From positions 1-6,508 of the forward strand of contig NZ_CAKROJ010000089.1 in NCBI RefSeq assembly GCF_934372025.1: 6,508 nucleotides of DNA. Reading direction: 5' to 3'. Source of the DNA: an uncultured Blautia sp. GTDB taxonomy: Bacteria; Bacillota; Clostridia; Lachnospirales; Lachnospiraceae. Each line of letters opens with the position of its first letter. The first letter of the stretch is position 1. Below the pieces are notes generated by a model. The model was not told the DNA's origin and ran no database searches. It saw nothing but the letters and a program-made list of their open reading frames with translations. Shown here one piece after another: positions 1-6,282 of this stretch. A program made the position numbers and the translations under genes.

Positions 1-1430
1 ACGTTAATTTCAGCTGTCATTCCCAGCATTTCTTTGTGGGCATCAAGAACCGGCTGAACTGTTTTCTCAATGAATGCAGTTGTCTGTTCTTTTGCTCTGC
101 CGACATAGCGGGATGGTTCCATGGATTTGCGAAGTTCTTCAATAGTCAGGTTGAATGCAGGATCAGCTGCAATTCTTTCAAGAAGGTCATTATCTTTTCC
201 TTCTACTTTGACAGTACGTCCTGCTTCCATGGAAAGCTCACGGATACGTTCGTGAAGTTCCTGTCTGTCTCCACCAGCTTTAACAGCATCCATCATAATG
301 TTCTCTGTTGCCATAAATGGAAGCTCTGCCATCATATGTTTCTCGATAACCTTAGGATAAACAACCAGACCATCTACAACATTCAGGCACAGATCCAGGA
401 TACCATCAATTGCAAGGAATCCTTCCGGAATGCTCAGACGCTTGTTTGCTGAGTCATCCAGTGTTCTCTCAAACCACTGAGTGGCAGATGTGATTGCCGG
501 ATTCAGTGCATCTACCATTACATATCTGGAAAGAGATGCAATACGCTCGCTTCTCATAGGATTACGTTTATATGCCATTGCAGAGGAACCGATCTGAGAT
601 TTTTCGAATGGTTCTTCTACTTCTTTGAGGTGCTGCAGAAGGCGGATGTCGTTTGACATTTTGTGTGCACTTGCTGCGATTCCTGCAAGAATATTCAGGA
701 CTCTTGTATCTACCTTACGGGAATAAGTCTGTCCGGATACCGGATAACAGCTCTTGAATCCCATCTTCTCAGCGATCATCGGGTCAATCTTGTCGATTGT
801 CTCCTGATCTCCTTCAAACAGTTCCAGGAAGCTTGCCTGTGTTCCTGTAGTTCCCTTTGAACCAAGAAGTTTCAGAGTTCCCATCACATATTCCAGGTCT
901 TCCAGATCCATAAGGAATTCCTGTGTCCAGAGAGTTGCACGTTTTCCAACAGTTGTCGGCTGTGCAGGCTGGAAATGTGTGAATGCAAGTGTCGGCTGTT
1001 CTTTGTATTTATCTGCAAATTTGGACAGTTCTGCAATTACGTTCACCAGTTTCTTCTGAACCAGTTTCAAAGCCTCTGCCATAACAATAATATCTGTGTT
1101 ATCACCTACATAGCAGGATGTTGCTCCCAGATGAATGATACCTTTTGCTTTCGGGCACTGTACACCATATGCATACACATGGGACATAACGTCATGACGA
1201 ACCTGACGTTCTCTTTCTTTTGCCACGTCATAGTTGATGTCATCCTTATGAGCCTTGAGTTCATCAATCTGTTCCTGAGTGATATTCAGGCCAAGCTCTT
1301 TTTCTGTTTCAGCCAGAGCGATCCACAATCTTCTCCAGGTGCGAAATTTCATATCCGGAGAAAAAATGTACTGCATTTCTTGGCTGGCATATCGCTCTGA
1401 AAGGGGACTTACGTATCTGTCTGTACTCAT
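1..1430 (-). CDS. purB: Adenylosuccinate lyase, 3' end cut by window edge
   Basis: Adenylosuccinate lyase acts in the cytoplasm and removes fumarate twice in purine synthesis: from SAICAR to give AICAR, and from adenylosuccinate to give AMP. The frame is open for 476 codons from the ATG at 1430 down to base 3, with no stop, so the C-terminus lies beyond the window; the family length of about 475-485 residues implies only a few codons are missing. Visible motifs are RHDVMSH (H79), TSCYVGDNTD near residue 105, FTHFQPAQ with the catalytic-type H152, and the fumarase/aspartase superfamily signature GSSAMAYKRNP at 281-291, whose Ser282/Ser283 lie in the flexible catalytic loop. As I recall it, the protein resembles animal ADSL more than the ~430-residue Bacillus enzyme. 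An AGGAG site at 1438-1442 lies 7 nt before the start. It has its own predicted promoter and a leader hairpin in the gap before it. Confidence 0.96.
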   Translation of the reverse strand, partial: MSTDRYVSPLSERYASQEMQYIFSPDMKFRTWRRLWIALAETEKELGLNITQEQIDELKAHKDDINYDVAKERERQVRHDVMSHVYAYGVQCPKAKGIIHLGATSCYVGDNTDIIVMAEALKLVQKKLVNVIAELSKFADKYKEQPTLAFTHFQPAQPTTVGKRATLWTQEFLMDLEDLEYVMGTLKLLGSKGTTGTQASFLELFEGDQETIDKIDPMIAEKMGFKSCYPVSGQTYSRKVDTRVLNILAGIAASAHKMSNDIRLLQHLKEVEEPFEKSQIGSSAMAYKRNPMRSERIASLSRYVMVDALNPAITSATQWFERTLDDSANKRLSIPEGFLAIDGILDLCLNVVDGLVVYPKVIEKHMMAELPFMATENIMMDAVKAGGDRQELHERIRELSMEAGRTVKVEGKDNDLLERIAADPAFNLTIEELRKSMEPSRYVGRAKEQTTAFIEKTVQPVLDAHKEMLGMTAEIN

Positions 1431-1437
1431 AAATTTA

Positions 1438-1442
1438 CTCCT
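1438..1442 (-). promoter_or_regulatory. Ribosome binding site of purB
   Basis: The minus strand reads AGGAG, 7 nt before the ATG at 1430. This supports that start, which also gives the N-terminus expected of the family (MSTDRYVSPLSERYAS). Confidence 0.85.
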
Positions 1443-1456
1443 ATCATCTCACTCGA

Positions 1457-1487
1457 TTAACCGCAGGAGAAAATTCACTGTGGTTAA
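1457..1487 (-). other. Leader hairpin / palindrome upstream of purB
   Basis: Arms TTAACCGCAG (1457-1466) and CTGTGGTTAA (1478-1487) are inverted copies with one mismatch and an 11-nt loop. The right arm overlaps a perfect 10-bp palindrome, TGGTTAACCA, at 1481-1490. The element sits between the predicted purB start of transcription (about 1506) and the ribosome binding site. No T-tract follows on the minus strand, so it is not an intrinsic terminator. It could be a leader RNA structure or, as DNA, an operator. Its function is unknown. Confidence 0.5.
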
Positions 1488-1512
1488 CCAGATTTGCTAT
1501 CATTACGCCAAA

Positions 1513-1541
1513 ATTATATAACATCAAAACATTAAAAGCAA
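1513..1541 (-). promoter_or_regulatory. Predicted purB promoter
   Basis: On the minus strand a perfect -10 TATAAT (1513-1518) is preceded at 17 bp by a weak -35 TTGCTT (1536-1541, three of six consensus bases). Transcription would start near 1506, giving a leader of about 75 nt. The promoter lies directly after the stop codon of the ABC ATPase gene, suggesting purB is expressed independently of the transporter. Confidence 0.55.
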
Positions 1542-1546
1542 TCCCT

Positions 1547-2317
1547 TTATTCCTCTCCCTGATGAAATTTACCAAGGAATTCCTTAATTCGTGCATTACT
1601 TGATGAAAATACTTCCTGTGGAGTACCTTCCACTGCAATCACGCCCTTGTCCATGAAGATGACTCTGTCTGAAATGTCACGTGCAAAATTCATCTCATGA
1701 GTTACGATCACCATCGTAATATGAAGATCTGCAAGAGAACGGATGACCCTTAAGACTTCACCGGTCAGCTCCGGATCGAGGGCCGATGTCGGCTCATCAA
1801 AAAACAAAATTTTCGGATTCAGTGCAAGTGCCCTGGCAATTGCAACTCGCTGGCACTGTCCGCCAGACAGCTGATAAGGATAAGCATCCTCTTTATCAGA
1901 AAGTCCCATCTTTGCCAGAAGCTCTCTCGCTTCTTTATAAACTTCTTCTTTATTTCTTTTCTGCACACTGATCGGTGCATCTGTGATATTTTTCATCACC
2001 GTATAATGTGGAAAAAGATTAAAATTCTGGAACACAAGTCCAAAACGTGACTGGATTTCTTTCAGCTTGGCTTTGTTCGGCATACAGACTTTGCCGCCCA
2101 CTGTCCAGACAGTTCTGTCACCCATATAAGAAATCTCGCCATCATCGATCAGAGTCAGCAGTGTAGCACAGCGAAGAAGGGTTGATTTACCGGAACCGGA
2201 AGATCCGATGATAGAAACAACCTCACCTTCGTTCACGTGAATCGACACATCCTTCAACACCTGAAGACCGTCGAATTCTTTTTTGATATGATTCATTTCC
2301 AGAAGATTTGTACTCAA
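1547..2317 (-). CDS. Polar amino acid ABC transporter ATPase (GlnQ/HisP type)
   Basis: This cytoplasmic ATPase powers the amino acid importer encoded with it. The 256-residue protein has all the expected motifs in order: Walker A GSSGSGKST (38-46), Q-loop Q97 in FGLVFQNFNLFPH, signature LSGGQ (150-154), Walker B ILFFDEP (170-176, with D174 and catalytic-type E175), D-loop SALD (178-181) and switch H207. The segment between Walker A and the Q-loop is longer than in ~240-residue GlnQ proteins, as in HisP. The residue after LSGGQ is Cys155, where Gln or Lys is usual. The start is TTG at 2317, chosen because an ideal AGGAGG lies 7 nt upstream; the nearest in-frame ATG (codon 8, at 2296) is too far from it. 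The ribosome binding site overlaps the permease stop, so translation is probably coupled. The substrate cannot be told from the ATPase. Confidence 0.95.
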   Translation of the reverse strand: MSTNLLEMNHIKKEFDGLQVLKDVSIHVNEGEVVSIIGSSGSGKSTLLRCATLLTLIDDGEISYMGDRTVWTVGGKVCMPNKAKLKEIQSRFGLVFQNFNLFPHYTVMKNITDAPISVQKRNKEEVYKEARELLAKMGLSDKEDAYPYQLSGGQCQRVAIARALALNPKILFFDEPTSALDPELTGEVLRVIRSLADLHITMVIVTHEMNFARDISDRVIFMDKGVIAVEGTPQEVFSSSNARIKEFLGKFHQGEE

Positions 2318-2324
2318 AGCATTT

Positions 2325-2330
2325 CCTCCT
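2325..2330 (-). promoter_or_regulatory. Ribosome binding site deciding the TTG start of the ATPase
   Basis: A perfect AGGAGG overlaps the permease stop codon TAG (2329-2331). It is 7 nt from the in-frame TTG at 2317 but only 2 nt from an out-of-frame ATG at 2322, which would read ATG CTT TGA. The spacing therefore favours TTG. Confidence 0.85.
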
Positions 2331-2976
2331 AACGATAGTAATTCAGTTTCTTTTCAAACCATTCCATAGTCCATGCCACAACGAAATTAAAGATATAATA
2401 GAACACACCGGCAATCACAAACGGAATGACTGTAGTCTGCGCTGCTGCGATCTGCTTGGCCAGAGCAAACATCTCAATATAAGATACAGAGTAAACAAGA
2501 GATGTATCCTTTACAAGAGTAATGACTTCGTTTGTTACTGATGGGAGCACAATCTTGACCACCTGCGGCAGAACAATTTTAAAAAATGTCTGTGCCTTAT
2601 TATATCCAAGGAGCTGTGCCGCCTCATACTGACCTGCCGGGATAGACTCGATACCAGAACGATAGATCTCAGCAAAATATGCAGCGTAATTCAGGGAACA
2701 GCCCAGGATGATCGCAGTAAATTTATAATTACCGATATTCATCCCCCACAGATAAAATGGTCCGAAATACCACAGCAGCAGCTGCAGCATCAGCGGTGTT
2801 CCTCTCATAATTGAAATATAACCTTTGATCAGCCAGCTTAATGGCTTAAATCTGCTCACACGCCCAAAATATACAACCATACCAAGCGGCAGTGAAAATA
2901 GCAGAGTCAGAAAAAAGATCAGCAGCGTCTGCCCAAATCCTGTGGTCAACTGCTGTAACATAACCTGAAAACTCAT
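2329..2976 (-). CDS. Polar amino acid ABC transporter permease (HisM/GlnP type)
   Basis: Integral membrane subunit of the importer, 215 residues, the usual length for this family. Hydrophobic segments lie at roughly 15-37, 50-76, 86-106, 145-168 and 185-208. The conserved RGTPLMLQ stretch of polar amino acid permeases is at 58-65. The cytoplasmic EAA loop (EAAQLLGYNKAQTFFKIVLP, 118-137) provides the contact with the ATPase. The ATG start at 2976 has GGAGGAG at 2982-2988, 5 nt upstream. Only one permease gene is present, so it presumably forms a homodimer, unlike systems with a HisQ/HisM pair. Its stop codon is embedded in the ribosome binding site of the ATPase gene, leaving 11 bp between the two genes. 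Confidence 0.95.
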   Translation of the reverse strand: MSFQVMLQQLTTGFGQTLLIFFLTLLFSLPLGMVVYFGRVSRFKPLSWLIKGYISIMRGTPLMLQLLLWYFGPFYLWGMNIGNYKFTAIILGCSLNYAAYFAEIYRSGIESIPAGQYEAAQLLGYNKAQTFFKIVLPQVVKIVLPSVTNEVITLVKDTSLVYSVSYIEMFALAKQIAAAQTTVIPFVIAGVFYYIFNFVVAWTMEWFEKKLNYYR

Positions 2977-3002
2977 GAACTCTCCTCCATAAACCTACAA
3001 GA

Positions 3003-3035
3003 GGGATGCCCTCCGGAAGAACCGGGAAGCATCCC
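3003..3035 (-). other. Intercistronic hairpin 2, before the permease gene
   Basis: GGGATGC (3003-3009) and GCATCCC (3029-3035) form a perfect 7-bp stem. In the minus-strand RNA it continues through two G-U pairs, one mismatch and four G/C pairs to a 5-nt loop. It lies between the binding-protein stop and the permease ribosome binding site. The downstream RNA begins UCUUGU, too weak a U-tract for a standard terminator. Likely roles are partial termination, RNA processing or protection of the upstream message from 3' exonucleases, which would raise binding-protein output over permease. Confidence 0.65.
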
Positions 3036-3055
3036 ATACTGTATTTGTATTTTTC

Positions 3056-3084
3056 AGTTACTGTTCTACCCGTGAACAGTAACT
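3056..3084 (-). other. Intercistronic hairpin 1, just after the binding-protein gene
   Basis: AGTTACTGTTC (3056-3066) and GAACAGTAACT (3074-3084) are a perfect 11-bp inverted repeat with a 7-nt loop, starting 6 nt after the binding-protein stop codon. In the minus-strand RNA it is followed by GAAAAAUACA, not a U-tract, so it is not an intrinsic terminator. Its position fits a 3'-end stabilising structure in an operon where the first gene product is needed in excess. Confidence 0.7.
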
Positions 3085-3090
3085 ATAAAT

Positions 3091-3963
3091 TTACTTGCTT
3101 TCTTCAGTCTTATCAGCATCTGCCTCATCAGAAGTTTCCTTTGTATCGTCTGCTGCTGCATCGTCAGAAGCTTTCAGAGTAACCATATCAGCGATCTCAT
3201 ATTTATCTGCGAGTTTTGCAACAGTTCCGTCGTCAGCAAGCTTCTGCAGATCTGTGTTTACGATGTCACAAAGCTCTGTGTTGCCTTTTTTGAATCCAAT
3301 TGCATACTGTTCTGTATTCAGAGTCTCATCAAGGATCTTGAATCCTTCTCCTCTGGAGTTCAGCTGATATTTTGCAACTCCTACATCAATTGCCAGAGCA
3401 TCAAGAGCTCCCGCCTGCAGTTCTGTAAATGCTGTATTATAATCAGCAAATTCATTCAGTGCTCCGAATGTGTCAGCCAGTGCTTTCTGTCCGCCTTCTT
3501 CCTCACTGTTAAGAAGATCAAGTGCTGCGGAAGCTGCCTGCACACCAACTGTTTTGCCAGCCAGATCTGTAAGCTTTTCAATTCCTGAAGCTTCAGAAAC
3601 AACGATTACCTGGCTGTTATCTACATATGGTTCAGAAAATGTATAATCATCTTCTCTTCCATTCATTGTAAATCCATTCCAGATACAATCGATAGAACCA
3701 GAATTCAATTCCATATCCTTTGAATCCCAGTTGATTGGTTTTTTCACCAGTTCCCAGCCTTCAATATCACAAACTGCCTGAGCAAGCTCCAGGTCAAAAC
3801 CTGTATATTCTCCATTTTCATCCATATATCCATATGGCGGATATTCTGCATCAAATCCTACGATCAGTGTCTTGTCTTCCACACCTGCCTGCGCACTGAC
3901 TGCAGATACCATACCCATTGCCATTACTGCTGTCATGATCACTGCAACTGTTTTTTTCTTCAT
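3091..3963 (-). CDS. Amino acid ABC transporter substrate-binding protein (SBP family 3)
   Basis: Extracytoplasmic receptor that captures an amino acid and delivers it to the permease. The 290-residue protein has a signal peptide with a KKK start and hydrophobic core 5-22, with plausible signal peptidase I sites after A24 or A26. The family 3 fold begins with VGFDAEYPPYGY at 35-46 and GFDLELAQAV near 55-64. R103 (in GREDDYTFSEPY) and D193 (in LAIDVGVAKY) match the positions that usually hold the ligand's carboxyl and amino groups. There is no lipobox cysteine, unusual for a Gram-positive binding protein; cysteines occur only at 65, 93 and 232. Residues 265-290 form a low-complexity tail with 11 Asp/Glu. 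The ATG start at 3963 has AGGGAG at 3972-3977, 8 nt upstream. It is the first gene of the importer operon, behind a strong promoter. The exact amino acid is not predictable here. Confidence 0.94.
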   Translation of the reverse strand: MKKKTVAVIMTAVMAMGMVSAVSAQAGVEDKTLIVGFDAEYPPYGYMDENGEYTGFDLELAQAVCDIEGWELVKKPINWDSKDMELNSGSIDCIWNGFTMNGREDDYTFSEPYVDNSQVIVVSEASGIEKLTDLAGKTVGVQAASAALDLLNSEEEGGQKALADTFGALNEFADYNTAFTELQAGALDALAIDVGVAKYQLNSRGEGFKILDETLNTEQYAIGFKKGNTELCDIVNTDLQKLADDGTVAKLADKYEIADMVTLKASDDAAADDTKETSDEADADKTEESK

Positions 3964-3985
3964 CGCTCTATCTCCCTTGACATTC

Positions 3986-4003
3986 TTACTGTATTCTCAG
4001 TAA
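3986..4003 (-). other. Small hairpin in the importer leader
   Basis: TTACTG (3986-3991) and CAGTAA (3998-4003) form a 6-bp stem with a 6-nt loop in the leader, 9 nt upstream of the ribosome binding site. The same hexamers form part of the hairpin just after this gene (3056-3084). Stability is modest, so function is uncertain. Confidence 0.35.
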
Positions 4004-4053
4004 TTATTTTCTCTATTCACCACGCAGTCACTCTACCACGTGAAAGTATTAAT

Positions 4054-4082
4054 ATAGTAGCATGCCCTTTGATGCCTGTCAA
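4054..4082 (-). promoter_or_regulatory. Strong predicted promoter of the amino acid importer operon
   Basis: On the minus strand a perfect -35 TTGACA (4077-4082) is separated by 17 bp from -10 TACTAT (4054-4059, four of six consensus bases). Transcription would start near 4047, leaving a leader of about 84 nt. It lies about 50 bp past the end of the GH13 gene and makes the transporter independent of it. Confidence 0.75.
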
Positions 4083-4129
4083 GAGTTTTCTCAATGTTGT
4101 TGTAATGTGATAAAGTGCCGGCAATTTCT

Positions 4130-6238
4130 TTATAACTGATCTTTGTGATGAAGTATGGTCACACTTCTCGGCGGCAAATAGATATTCAGGAAACCTGCTT
4201 TCACCAGAATCTGCTTCTCATGATCTGTGTATCCATCCTGCGATGACTGGATCAGCCTTGTAAATACTGTATGCTCCATACGGCTGATTCCCGTCGGCCA
4301 CACTTCGATCATTACATCTCTGCCTTCGTCCCGGTTATTCAGCACAACGATCATCTGTTCTGTATGTGAAAATCTTGCATAACATAAGCCCTGATAATCA
4401 TTCCACAGGAATTTCAACGAACCAGCCTTCAGCATCTTATATTTTTTATGAATTGCAATCATTGCTTTATAAAAATTCAGCAGTTCTGTATCTTCGCTGC
4501 CCCAGGGATAAGTTCTCCGATTATCCGGATCTGTAAATCCACAGACACCTGCTTCATCTCCATAATAAACCGTTGGAGCTCCCGGCCATGTCATCTGGAT
4601 TCCAATTGCTTCTCTCATGATCGCTGTACTGATATTTTCAGACGCAGCCTGTGCTCCTGCATAAGAAACGCGTCCAACCCTTCGGTTTGTCCTCGTAAGG
4701 AATCTCGAGTGATCATGATTGGACAGCTCATTCATTGCGGTGTGAAGTGCAGACATATGCAAAGAACGCATATGCGTTTTCATTGCACCAATAAAAGCTT
4801 CACTGTTTCCATAAAGATCTTCTCGATATTCATCACTGTGCTTCTCCATTCCGGTCAAAAACCAGGTCACCGGTTCCATAAATGCATCATAATTCATGAC
4901 AGAATCCCATTCATCACCCTGCAGCCATCCTTCCGGGCTTCCATAGTGTTCCGCCAGAATCAGTGCATCTGGATTAGCCTTCTTAACAGCCTTTCGGAAA
5001 TCTTTCCAGAACTGATGATTAAACTCATTGCTGTGTCCCAGATCTGCTGCCACATCCAGTCTCCATCCATCCACATTATATGGTGCGGAAACCCATTTCT
5101 GCGCTATTCTGAGAACATAATCATAGAGTTCACGAGAACCTTCATAATTCAGTTTTGGAAGTGTATCATGCGTCCACCATCCCTCATAAGTAGGATTATA
5201 TGGCCAGCGGTTTTCATCATGAAAATCAAAAAAATATCTGTATGGACTATCTGCTGACACGTAGGCTCCTGGAGCATATCCTTCTTCTCCCTCGTAAATT
5301 CGCTCTCTGTCCATCCATTTATTAAAAGAACCACAATGATTAAACACACCATCCAGAATAATCTTCATGCCTCTTTTATGCAATTCCTCTACAAGAGTTA
5401 TAAACAGCTTGTTGCTGGCTTCCAGATTTCTCTTATCGGTCACACGACGGATATATTTCTTTGCATGTGAATTATCTCGGTCCCCAGGTGAAAGAAGGCC
5501 ATCACAGTCTTCTGGAATTTTTCCGTAATGCGGATCAACATAATCATAATCCTGACAATCGTATTTGTGATTACTTGGAGAAACAAAAATCGGATTCAGA
5601 TATAATACTTCCACACCAAGTTCCTCTAAATAATCCAGTTTGTCTAAAATCCCCTGCAGATCTCCGCCATAAAACTCTCGAACTCCCATCACTGCCGGAG
5701 GCTTTGACCAATCAGTCACTTTTGTACTGTGTTCACCAATGTACGCATACTCACCTGTTTCTACATCATTTGAGGGATCACCATTACAAAAACGATCTAC
5801 AAAAATCTGATACATCACGGCACCTTTCGCCCAGTCTGGTGTCTGATAATCCGGATATATCTCAAACTGTTCCCTTTCCTGCAGTTCTGAACAGACTCCC
5901 TGTTCTGTATAGTAGCAGGTCACCCATCCATACTGAATCTCGAAATGATACCGAAAAATCTCAGATGGCATTATGATCTTTGTACCATAATAATCAAAAC
6001 CTCTTATGGTTTTATATACTTTCATTTTGAATTTCTGATTTCCCGATACAAGGTACACCGCATCCACATTATTCTTCTGGGTTCTGAAGCTGATCATTAC
6101 CTTTTCGCCACTCTTTGGCTCCGTAGGATTTCTGTAATATCTTGTTCCGTCACTGAACAGAGCCTCTTTGTTAAATACCGGTCTCATATTCAGAATATAC
6201 TGCATTTTTCTTGCAATATCTTCATTTCCCTGCTTCAT
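4130..6238 (-). CDS. Cytoplasmic GH13 alpha-glucan hydrolase, neopullulanase/cyclomaltodextrinase-like
   Basis: A glycoside hydrolase family 13 enzyme that should cleave alpha-1,4 (possibly also alpha-1,6) bonds in maltodextrins, cyclodextrins or pullulan-type oligosaccharides. It has no signal peptide, so it probably acts on imported sugars or glycogen. Residues about 40-130 look like the N-terminal beta-sandwich (CBM34-like) of neopullulanases. The barrel begins near MYQIFVDRFCNGD (142-154). Conserved regions follow: DGVFNH (296-301), GWRLD with nucleophile D395, LILAEHYG with acid/base E430, LSNHDH with transition-state stabiliser D509, and GAPTVYYGDE. A beta domain ends the protein. The ATG at 6238 is chosen over the GTG at 6244 because AAGGAAG (6246-6252) is 7 nt from the ATG but only 1 nt from the GTG, giving 702 residues. 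The exact GH13 subfamily (20 or 39 are candidates) and product are uncertain. No sugar transporter or regulator gene is adjacent in the window. Confidence 0.93.
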   Translation of the reverse strand: MKQGNEDIARKMQYILNMRPVFNKEALFSDGTRYYRNPTEPKSGEKVMISFRTQKNNVDAVYLVSGNQKFKMKVYKTIRGFDYYGTKIIMPSEIFRYHFEIQYGWVTCYYTEQGVCSELQEREQFEIYPDYQTPDWAKGAVMYQIFVDRFCNGDPSNDVETGEYAYIGEHSTKVTDWSKPPAVMGVREFYGGDLQGILDKLDYLEELGVEVLYLNPIFVSPSNHKYDCQDYDYVDPHYGKIPEDCDGLLSPGDRDNSHAKKYIRRVTDKRNLEASNKLFITLVEELHKRGMKIILDGVFNHCGSFNKWMDRERIYEGEEGYAPGAYVSADSPYRYFFDFHDENRWPYNPTYEGWWTHDTLPKLNYEGSRELYDYVLRIAQKWVSAPYNVDGWRLDVAADLGHSNEFNHQFWKDFRKAVKKANPDALILAEHYGSPEGWLQGDEWDSVMNYDAFMEPVTWFLTGMEKHSDEYREDLYGNSEAFIGAMKTHMRSLHMSALHTAMNELSNHDHSRFLTRTNRRVGRVSYAGAQAASENISTAIMREAIGIQMTWPGAPTVYYGDEAGVCGFTDPDNRRTYPWGSEDTELLNFYKAMIAIHKKYKMLKAGSLKFLWNDYQGLCYARFSHTEQMIVVLNNRDEGRDVMIEVWPTGISRMEHTVFTRLIQSSQDGYTDHEKQILVKAGFLNIYLPPRSVTILHHKDQL

Positions 6239-6245
6239 TGTCACT

Positions 6246-6252
6246 CTTCCTT
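6246..6252 (-). promoter_or_regulatory. Ribosome binding site deciding the ATG start of the GH13 gene
   Basis: The minus strand reads AAGGAAG. It is 7 nt from the ATG at 6238 and only 1 nt from the in-frame GTG at 6244, so the ATG is the likely start. Confidence 0.7.
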
Positions 6253-6262
6253 GTCTGTCTTA

Positions 6263-6268
6263 TTTATA
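6263..6268 (-). promoter_or_regulatory. Possible -10 element of the GH13 gene
   Basis: The minus strand reads TATAAA between the repeat array and the GH13 gene. At 17 bp spacing the -35 position is TGCAGA, inside the first repeat and a poor match to consensus. Transcription would start near 6256, leaving a very short leader. If this is right, the promoter depends on an activator or on the repeat DNA. This is a weak call. Confidence 0.25.
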
Positions 6269-6282
6269 TTGCCTTGGATCTA

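Noticed and set aside
975..1400. Plus-strand open frames opposite purB, including one of 141 codons
   Set aside because: They are antisense to purB, whose minus-strand frame is intact and carries all family motifs.
3084..3091. Intrinsic terminator at the end of the binding-protein gene
   Set aside because: The perfect stem at 3056-3084 is followed by GAAAAAUACA in RNA, with no U-tract, and the permease gene of the same system lies downstream.
3964..4047. T-box, lysine riboswitch or CodY site in the importer leader
   Set aside because: The leader of about 84 nt is too short for a T-box or lysine riboswitch. The best AATTTTCWGAAAATT-like stretch matches only one half.
4116..4123. TGCCGGCA palindrome after the GH13 gene as a terminator
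   Set aside because: It is an 8-bp perfect palindrome with no loop, and no T-rich tract follows on the minus strand. Likely chance.
4448..5257. A 269-codon plus-strand open frame opposite the GH13 gene
   Set aside because: It lies entirely antisense to a well-supported enzyme, its translation has no recognisable domain and is rich in Cys, Ile and Ser as expected for an antisense frame, and I see no good ribosome binding site.
5461..5976. A 171-codon plus-strand open frame opposite the GH13 gene
   Set aside because: Antisense shadow with low-complexity His/Leu/Ser content and no family resemblance.
6242..6244. GTG at 6244 as the start of the GH13 gene
   Set aside because: It lies 1 nt from the ribosome binding site; the ATG two codons later has normal spacing.
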